Assembly (NCBI GenBank): GCA_041591915.1
Contig: JBFHRB010000111.1
Span: forward strand, 1-10,459
Length of the DNA stretch: 10,459 nucleotides
Source: JBFHRB01 sp041591915
GTDB lineage: Bacteria; Actinomycetota; Nitriliruptoria; Nitriliruptorales; Nitriliruptoraceae
Direction of reading: 5' to 3'
The translations under genes were made by a program, and so were the position numbers. Within the stretch, counting starts at the first letter, position 1; the number at the start of each line of letters is the position of its first letter. The notes under the pieces were generated by a model. That model ran no database searches. It had not been told where the DNA came from and worked only from the letters and a program-made list of their open reading frames with translations. This document shows, piece after piece, positions 5,541 through 10,459 of this stretch.

Positions 5541-6719
5541 GTGCGCATCGCCTACAGCGACGAGCAGCAGCGGTTCCGCGACGAGCTGCGCGCCTACTTC
5601 GACGCGCTCGTCACCGACGAGCTGCGCGACGAGGTCGCCTCGGGCGAGTTCGGCGGCGGCACCCACGCGATGGCGGCGCTGAGGAAGCTCGCCGACGACG
5701 GCTGGACCGGTGTCGGCTGGCCCACCGAGTACGGCGGGCAGGGGCGCTCGGCGATCGAGCAGTGGATCTTCTACGACGAGGCCATGCGCGCCGGTGTGCC
5801 GATCCCGTTCCTGTCGATCAACACCATCGGCCCGTCGATCCAGACCTTCGGCACTGAGGCCCAGAAGGACTTCTTCCTCCCGAAGATCCTCGCGGGGGAG
5901 TGCATCTTCGCCATCGGCTACACCGAGCCGCAGGCGGGCACCGACCTCGGAGCCCTGCAGACCAAGGCGGTCGTCGACGGCGACCACCTCGTGATCAACG
6001 GCCAGAAGATCTACACGTCGCTGAGCGACCACGCCGACTACGTCTGGCTCGCGGTCCGCACCGACCCCGACGCCGGCAAGCACGGCGGCATCTCGATCGT
6101 CATCGTCCCGACCGACGCCGAGGGGTTCAGCCACACACCCATCCCGGTCATGGGCGACGCGCTGACCTTCTCGACCTACTACGAGGACGTCCGTGTCCCG
6201 CTCGACAACGTCGTCGGCGGGCTCAACGAGGGCTGGAAGGTCATCGTCAACCAGCTCAACTTCGAACGGGTCTCGCTGGCGACCCCCGGGATGCTCGAGA
6301 AGAACTACGTCGACGTCCGACGGTGGGCGCAGGAGACCAAGCTCGCCGACGGCACCCGGGTGATCGACCAGGAGTGGGTGCGGATCCTGCTCGCCAAGGT
6401 CCACGCGAAGCTCGAGGCCCTGCGGGTCCTCAACTGGAAGGTCGCGTGGGGCGTCACGCAGGGCATCACCAGGATCGAGGAGTCGTCGGCCGCCAAGGTC
6501 TACGGCACCGAGATGTACTGCGAGTGCTACGGCTACCTCATGGAGGTCATGGGCGCGGCTGGCACGCTCAAGCGCGGCTCCGCGGGCGCCATCGTCGGCG
6601 GCCGCGTCGAGAAGGCCTACCGCGGCTCGCTCATCCTCACCTTCGGTGGCGGGACGAACGAGATCCAGCGCGACCTGATCGCGATCTTCGGCCTCAAGAT
6701 GCCAAGGAGCCTGCGATGA
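5541..6719 (+). CDS. fadE26: Acyl-CoA dehydrogenase, FadE26 (ChsE4)-like
   Basis: The 392-residue product is an acyl-CoA dehydrogenase with YTEPQAGTDLGALQ (about 127-140) in the flavin/substrate middle domain and FGGGTNEIQRD (about 368-378) at the C-terminus. Passages such as WPTEYGGQGRSA, ADYVWLAVRT, NQLNFERV and FGGGTNE match, from memory, M. tuberculosis FadE26 (Rv3504, 400 residues). FadE26 and FadE27 form the alpha2beta2 ChsE4-ChsE5 dehydrogenase that desaturates the steroid 26-oyl-CoA side chain. Glu242 in NQLNFERV lies where the catalytic base of that enzyme and of isovaleryl-CoA dehydrogenase is placed. GTG 5541 is chosen because GAGAGGG lies six bases upstream and the frame begins MRIAYSDEQQ, a normal family start. 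It forms a pair with the next dehydrogenase. Subunit identity is well supported; the exact chain length or branching of the substrate is inferred. Confidence 0.9.
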   Translation: MRIAYSDEQQRFRDELRAYFDALVTDELRDEVASGEFGGGTHAMAALRKLADDGWTGVGWPTEYGGQGRSAIEQWIFYDEAMRAGVPIPFLSINTIGPSIQTFGTEAQKDFFLPKILAGECIFAIGYTEPQAGTDLGALQTKAVVDGDHLVINGQKIYTSLSDHADYVWLAVRTDPDAGKHGGISIVIVPTDAEGFSHTPIPVMGDALTFSTYYEDVRVPLDNVVGGLNEGWKVIVNQLNFERVSLATPGMLEKNYVDVRRWAQETKLADGTRVIDQEWVRILLAKVHAKLEALRVLNWKVAWGVTQGITRIEESSAAKVYGTEMYCECYGYLMEVMGAAGTLKRGSAGAIVGGRVEKAYRGSLILTFGGGTNEIQRDLIAIFGLKMPRSLR

Positions 6720-6733
6720 GCGAGGTGCGCTGA
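6716..6733 (+). other. Possible 5-codon micro-ORF linking fadE26 and fadE27
   Basis: ATG 6716 overlaps the fadE26 stop (ATGA) and opens MSEVR, whose TGA at 6731-6733 overlaps the fadE27 ATG (TGATG). An exact AAGGAG (6704-6709) stands six bases before the micro-ORF's ATG, a better ribosome-binding site than the GAGG (6722-6725) before fadE27. Ribosomes probably start here and reinitiate at fadE27. No peptide function is implied. Confidence 0.4.
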
Positions 6734-7827
6734 TGGACTTCGCGCTGACCGAGGAGCAGCAGGCGCTGGGCGACCTCGCCCGCCAGATCTTCGCCGACCG
6801 CTGCACCCACGACCGGTTCAAGGCCCTCGAGGCCGAGGCCGACGCCATCTTCGACCGCGATCTCTGGTCCGAGCTGAGCAAGGCCGGCATCACCGCGAGC
6901 GTCGTGCCCGAGGCCCACGGCGGGTCGGGGCTCGGACTGCTCGACCTGCTGACCGCCCTGGAGGCTGCGGGCGAGCACGTCGCCCCGGTCCCGCTCGTGC
7001 CGACGCTCGTGCTCGGCGTCCTGCCGCTCATGCGGTTCGGCAGCGAGGACCAGCAGGCAGCACTCCTGCCCGGCGTGGTCGATGGGTCGCGGATCCTCAC
7101 CGCCGCGCTCGAGGAGGCGGGCAACGACGCGCTCGACGCCCCGACCACCCGCTACGAGGACGGGAAGCTCTACGGGGAGAAGGTCCTCGTCGCCTACGCC
7201 GAGGAGGCGAGCCACCTCGTCGTCTCGGCCACCGGCCCGGACGGCCCAGCGCTCTACCTGCTGGACGCCTCGGTCGACGGCGTCGCCTTCGACGCGCAGG
7301 TGCCCACCAACCGCCAGCCCCAGGCGAGCGTGCGCCTCGACGGCGCCGAGGCCGCGCCGCTGGGGTCAGGCGTCGACGCCATCACCTGGCTCGTCGAGCT
7401 TGGCACCGCCGCGTACTGCGTGCTGCAGACCGGGGTCTGCGAGGGTGCGCTGCGCATGACCGCGACGCACACGTCAAACCGCGAGCAGTTCGGCAAGCCG
7501 ATCGCGGAGTTCCAGGCCGTCGCGCAGCGCGCGGCCGACGCGTTCATCGACACCGAGATGATCCGTCTGACGGCCTGGCACGCGCTCTACCGGCTGAGCG
7601 CCGAGCTCGACGCGACGAAGGAGGTGCACGGCGCGAAGTTCTGGGCCGGGGATGCCTCCCGCCGCGTCGTCCACGCCGCCCAACACCTCCACGGCGGGCT
7701 CGGCGTCGACGTCGACTACCCGCTGCACCGCTACTTCGCCTGGGCCCGCCAGCTCGAGCACACGCTCGGCACGCCGACCCGCGAGCTGATCCGCCTCGGG
7801 ACCGTCCTCGCGGACGAGCCGGCCTGA
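6733..7827 (+). CDS. fadE27: Acyl-CoA dehydrogenase, FadE27 (ChsE5)-like partner
   Basis: This 364-residue acyl-CoA dehydrogenase is of the shorter, divergent kind that pairs with a full dehydrogenase. It begins MDFALTEEQQALGDLA and carries NREQFGKPIAEFQAVAQR (about 249-266) and HLHGGLGVDVDYPLHRYF (about 318-335). These resemble, from memory, FadE27 of M. tuberculosis (Rv3505, 373 residues), the beta subunit of ChsE4-ChsE5. The central flavin/substrate loop with the GTD motif, clear in FadE26, is not seen here, and no glutamate aligns convincingly with the IVD-type base. This fits the heterotetramer, in which the catalytic residues come from the FadE26 side and this subunit completes the site and the flavin pocket. 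It follows fadE26 through a micro-ORF, with start and stops overlapping. ATG 6733 is supported by GAGG seven bases upstream and a normal family N-terminus. Confidence 0.9.
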   Translation: MDFALTEEQQALGDLARQIFADRCTHDRFKALEAEADAIFDRDLWSELSKAGITASVVPEAHGGSGLGLLDLLTALEAAGEHVAPVPLVPTLVLGVLPLMRFGSEDQQAALLPGVVDGSRILTAALEEAGNDALDAPTTRYEDGKLYGEKVLVAYAEEASHLVVSATGPDGPALYLLDASVDGVAFDAQVPTNRQPQASVRLDGAEAAPLGSGVDAITWLVELGTAAYCVLQTGVCEGALRMTATHTSNREQFGKPIAEFQAVAQRAADAFIDTEMIRLTAWHALYRLSAELDATKEVHGAKFWAGDASRRVVHAAQHLHGGLGVDVDYPLHRYFAWARQLEHTLGTPTRELIRLGTVLADEPA

Positions 7828-7885
7828 GCCAGACCGACCAACACGACCAGACCTGCAAGCCTGCACCACCAAGGGAGAGCCACCG

Positions 7886-9514
7886 ATGGAGTACCAACTC
7901 GCCGACCTGTTCGAGTCGATCGTCGACCACGTCCCGGACCGCCCGGCGCTCGTCATCGCCGACGAGGACGGGAACCCGATGACGCGTCGCACCTACAAGG
8001 AGCTCGACGAGGAGGCGAACAGGCTCGCCCACGCGCTCCAGGCGGCCGGCATCGGCAAGGGCGACCACGTCGGCTGCCATCTGGTCAACGGGCACGAGTA
8101 CATGGAGGCGATCCTCGCCTGCGTGAAGATCTCCGCCGTCCCGATCAACGTGAACTACCGCTACGTCGAGGAGGAGCTGCGCTACCTCTACGACAACGCG
8201 AACCTGAAGGGCCTGCTCTTCGGTGCCGAGTTCGCCGAGCGCGTGTCCGCGGTCGCCCCGAGCGTCGGCAGCCTGGAGGTGTTCATCGTCGCGGGTGACC
8301 CCGGCGACGCCAAGGTCCCCGACGGCACCCAGGAGTACGAGGCGTTCAAGGCACAGGGCTCGCCCGAGCGCGACTTCACGGGCCGCAGCGCCGACGACCT
8401 CTGGGTCCTCTACACGGGTGGCACCACCGGGATGCCCAAGGGCGTCATGTGGCGCCACGAGGACATCTTCTTCGCCGGCATGGGCGGCGGGAACCCGGTC
8501 ATGGAGCCGGTCAAGACGCCCGAGGAGCTGCACACCCGGATCGACAACTCCGAGGGTGCCTTCCAGATGGCGATGTTCGGCGCCGCGCCGCTGATGCACG
8601 GGGCCGCGCAGCTCGCCTCGTTCATCGGCTTCTGGGGCGGCAACAAGGTCTGCCTCATCAAGAAGTTCTCCGGCCACGGGGCGCTGAACTTCATCGACAA
8701 GGAGAAGATCAACACGATCTCCATCGTCGGTGACGCGATGGCGCTCCCGCTGATCGAGGCCGCGGCCGAGGGCGAGTACGACACCTCGACGCTGTTCGTC
8801 ATCTCCACCGCCGGCGCCATCATGAGCGCGTCCGTGCGCGACCGCCTCAAGGAGGCGATCCCGTCCGGCACGATCCTCGACAGCTTCGGCTCGTCCGAGA
8901 CGGGCTACAACGGGATGGCCGCCGAGGGCTCGAGCCCCGACGAGGGCCTGAAGTTCACGATGACCGACCGCACCGCCGTCGTCAGCGACGACCACAAGGT
9001 CCTCGAGCCCGGCAGCGAGGAGACCGGCCGCGTCGCCCAGACCGGCCACATCCCGCTGGGCTACTACCGCGACGAGGAGAAGACGGCGGCGACGTTCCCG
9101 ACGATCGACGGCCAGCGCTGGGTCCTCACGGGCGACCGCGCACGCGTCGACGAGGCCGGCATCATCCACGTCTACGGCCGCGAGTCCGTCTGCATCAACT
9201 CCGGCGGCGAGAAGGTCTTCGCCGAGGAGGTCGAGGCGGCGCTCAAGGCCCACCCGGCCATCGACGACTGCATCGTCGCCGGCATCCCCGACGAGAAGTG
9301 GGGCAACAAGGTCTCGGCCGTGCTGCAGCTCGCCAAGGGCGCCTCACAGCCCTCGCAGGACGAACTCGAGGACCACCTGTCGACCCGCATCGCGCGCTAC
9401 AAGATGCCGCGCGTCGTCACCACCGTCGACGAGGTCGTCCGCAGCGCCGCCGGCAAGCCCGACTACAAGTGGGCCAAGCGTGTGGCCGCCGAGGCCGCGG
9501 GGGTCACGCTCTAA
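7886..9514 (+). CDS. fadD19: Steroid-CoA ligase, FadD19-like
   Basis: The 542-residue product is a full-length acyl-CoA synthetase: phosphate loop YTGGTTGMPKG at 176-186, SSETG at 336-340, TGD at 415-417 (Asp417 binds the ribose), hinge and lid from about 428, and catalytic Lys524 in AGKPDYKWAK. Blocks such as SPERDF, PKGVMWRHEDI, GDAMALPL, INSGGEKVFAEEVEAALK and PDYKWAK match, from memory, FadD19 (Rv3515c, 548 residues). FadD19 activates steroids with long side-chain carboxylates to CoA esters and, in R. rhodochrous, is essential for C24-branched sterol side chains. The reaction is carboxylate plus ATP plus CoA giving acyl-CoA, AMP and pyrophosphate. ATG 7886 has GGGAGA seven bases upstream. 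It follows fadE27 after 58 bp, the largest gap in the operon, with no promoter or KstR-like site seen there, so co-transcription is likely. FadD17 sits next to fadE26-fadE27 in M. tuberculosis, but the motifs favour FadD19. Confidence 0.9.
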   Translation: MEYQLADLFESIVDHVPDRPALVIADEDGNPMTRRTYKELDEEANRLAHALQAAGIGKGDHVGCHLVNGHEYMEAILACVKISAVPINVNYRYVEEELRYLYDNANLKGLLFGAEFAERVSAVAPSVGSLEVFIVAGDPGDAKVPDGTQEYEAFKAQGSPERDFTGRSADDLWVLYTGGTTGMPKGVMWRHEDIFFAGMGGGNPVMEPVKTPEELHTRIDNSEGAFQMAMFGAAPLMHGAAQLASFIGFWGGNKVCLIKKFSGHGALNFIDKEKINTISIVGDAMALPLIEAAAEGEYDTSTLFVISTAGAIMSASVRDRLKEAIPSGTILDSFGSSETGYNGMAAEGSSPDEGLKFTMTDRTAVVSDDHKVLEPGSEETGRVAQTGHIPLGYYRDEEKTAATFPTIDGQRWVLTGDRARVDEAGIIHVYGRESVCINSGGEKVFAEEVEAALKAHPAIDDCIVAGIPDEKWGNKVSAVLQLAKGASQPSQDELEDHLSTRIARYKMPRVVTTVDEVVRSAAGKPDYKWAKRVAAEAAGVTL

Positions 9515-9536
9515 GCCTCTCCTGGAGGAACGTCGG

Positions 9537-9560
9537 GACCGCCGCCTCGTCGCGGCGGTC
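9537..9560 (+). terminator. GC-rich hairpin terminator after fadD19
   Basis: GACCGCCGC-CTCGTC-GCGGCGGTC forms a perfect 9-bp stem with a 6-base loop, 22 bp after the fadD19 stop. A T-containing but interrupted tract (TCGTCGTTGT) follows, common for actinobacterial terminators, which often lack a clean U-run. A second, mutually exclusive pairing is possible between GGGACCG (9535-9541) and CGGTCCC (9571-9577). I take the inner stem as the terminator of the sterol operon. Confidence 0.65.
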
Positions 9561-9783
9561 TCGTCGTTGTCGGTCCCGTCCGCTCCGGCCGCCGGGCACC
9601 CCTGCGCCGACGTCCTCGCCGCGCCCGTCCCGCTGTTCGTGCTCCCTGGGGCGGCTGCGGAGTGTCGGCTACGGGGAACCGGACGGCCTGCGCTTGGTTG
9701 TCCGGCGCGGGCTGCCACCGCCGAGGCGTGTCGCACCCGGCTCATACGGTCGGTTCGGGGCGTTGGAGTCGGAGGTGTTGCGG

Positions 9784-10459
9784 ATGGAGTCGGGGTTCGT
9801 CGGGTTGGTCGTTGCGGCGATGGGGGAGCCGGGGGATCCCGCACTTGCCGGTGTCGGGGACGAGGAGCTCGAGGCGCGATTGCGGCGTGGGGCCGCCGAC
9901 GTGGCGGCCGCGACGTGTCGGTGGCTCGAGCTCGTGGCCGAGGTCGTGCGGCGTGGCATCTGGGCCCGGCAGGGGGCGGCGACACCGGCGGACTGGCTGT
10001 CCTGGGCCGTCTCGATGGGCGGGTCGACGGCGCGCGAGCACATCCGTGTCGCGCTCGCCCTGCGTGAGTTCCCGGCCGTGCATGCGCGGTTCCGGCAGGG
10101 GTCGCTCTCGTACAGCAAGGTGCGGGCCATCACGCGCATCGGACGGCCCGAGCTGGAGGAGCTTCTCCTGACCTACGCCGACCACGCGACCGGTGCGCAG
10201 CTCGAACGGATCGCGCGCGACCTCCGGCGTGCCGAGGCGCGCCGGGTGGTCGCCGAGGCCGACCCGTGGGACCGGCGCCGACTGTGGTCGGTCGTTGACG
10301 GTGACATGGGCGAGATCCGGGTCCGCCTGCCACGTGAGGTGGCGCTGCGCGTGGAGGCGACGCTGACGCACCATGCCGAGCGGTTGCGGGCCGAGGTCAA
10401 GCAGGACCCGGACGCGGACGTCCCGCGCCCCGACCGCCTCCTTGCCGACGCGTTCGTCG
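9784..10459 (+). CDS. DUF222 (13E12-type) protein, C-terminal end beyond window
   Basis: The frame is open from ATG 9784 to the window edge, giving 225 residues. It reads as the N-terminal DUF222 domain typical of actinobacterial 13E12-repeat proteins: DEELEARLRRGAADVAAA, WLELVAEVVRRGIW, TPADWLSWAVSMGGSTAREH and GSLSYSKVRAITRI, all helical. In this family an HNH nuclease domain usually follows near the C-terminus; it would lie outside the window, so nuclease activity is not shown here. Copies are often numerous and linked to repeats in actinobacterial genomes, but their role is unclear. ATG 9784 is preferred because GGAGG (9771-9775) lies eight bases upstream; in-frame GTG 9775 and TTG 9778 are alternatives. 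The 9561-9783 interval before it has no convincing gene or promoter. The gene is beyond the terminator and probably unrelated to sterol catabolism. Confidence 0.85.
   Translation, partial: MESGFVGLVVAAMGEPGDPALAGVGDEELEARLRRGAADVAAATCRWLELVAEVVRRGIWARQGAATPADWLSWAVSMGGSTAREHIRVALALREFPAVHARFRQGSLSYSKVRAITRIGRPELEELLLTYADHATGAQLERIARDLRRAEARRVVAEADPWDRRRLWSVVDGDMGEIRVRLPREVALRVEATLTHHAERLRAEVKQDPDADVPRPDRLLADAFV

Noticed and set aside
3282..7148. A very long minus-strand open frame of 1288 codons antisense to the operon
   Set aside because: It mirrors the third-codon GC bias of the plus-strand genes. Its translation is a low-complexity Arg/Val/Asp/Leu mix with no domain, while the plus strand encodes complete recognisable enzymes.
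7852..7865. Direct repeat CCTGCA-AG-CCTGCA in the gap before fadD19
   Set aside because: It is too short, does not resemble the KstR operator, and has no promoter boxes around it.
7544..9253. A 569-codon minus-strand frame opposite fadE27 and fadD19
   Set aside because: It is the same GC-bias shadow effect; it has no ribosome site or family motif and overlaps a full-length synthetase.
9480..10067. Plus-strand frame overlapping the fadD19 end and the DUF222 start
   Set aside because: Its residues are Gly/Arg/Val-rich without motifs, and it runs through the terminator and out of frame with the clear DUF222 sequence.
1..10459. CRISPR arrays, tRNA or rRNA genes, integrases, transposases and attachment sites
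   Set aside because: None was seen. There are no spaced direct repeats, no cloverleaf-like segment, and no recombinase motif; the boundary near 1180 has no visible target-site duplication within the window.

Overview
The window is GC-rich throughout. It carries a KstR-type steroid operator and a DUF222 (13E12-type) gene, and its acyl-CoA enzymes closely resemble, from memory, those of Mycobacterium and Rhodococcus. I infer an actinobacterium but cannot place the genus. All family assignments come from motifs and recalled family sequences; no search was run.

Left end (1-1055, minus strand): a likely two-gene unit. A secreted protein with six cysteines in its mature part (312-1055) is followed 12 bp downstream by a gene cut by the window edge (1-299). 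I recognise neither. This stretch is visibly less GC-rich than the operon to its right. It abuts a plus-strand remnant (about 1139-1402) that holds only the C-terminal lid of an acyl-CoA synthetase, so the junction looks like an insertion or deletion scar.

Centre (1423-9560): one plus-strand operon for sterol side-chain catabolism. It opens with a perfect 8+2+8 inverted repeat (1432-1449) that fits the published KstR consensus TnnAACnnGTTnnA and lies between plausible -35 and -10 boxes. The order is: a DUF35 protein without Zn ligands, a Zn-ribbon DUF35 protein, an Ltp4-like and an Ltp3-like thiolase-fold protein, a FabG3-like short-chain dehydrogenase, FadE26-like and FadE27-like acyl-CoA dehydrogenase subunits, and a FadD19-like steroid-CoA ligase. 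Most junctions overlap (ATGA or TGATG) or are under 60 bp. A strong GC hairpin follows the last gene.

Working model: the FadD19-like ligase makes the C26 acyl-CoA of a sterol side chain, the FadE26/FadE27 pair introduces the alpha-beta double bond, and a hydratase encoded elsewhere adds water. The Ltp3/Ltp4-DUF35 assembly then cleaves the beta-hydroxyacyl-CoA by retro-aldol reaction. In Rhodococcus, FadD19, Ltp3 and Ltp4 are known to be needed for C24-branched (plant sterol) side chains. In M. tuberculosis the same functions are spread over several transcription units; here they sit together. The short-chain dehydrogenase probably acts on a steroid hydroxyl or keto group.

Right end (9561-10459): about 220 bp with no convincing gene, then the start of a DUF222 protein cut by the window edge. 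No tRNA, rRNA, CRISPR array, integrase or transposase was seen.
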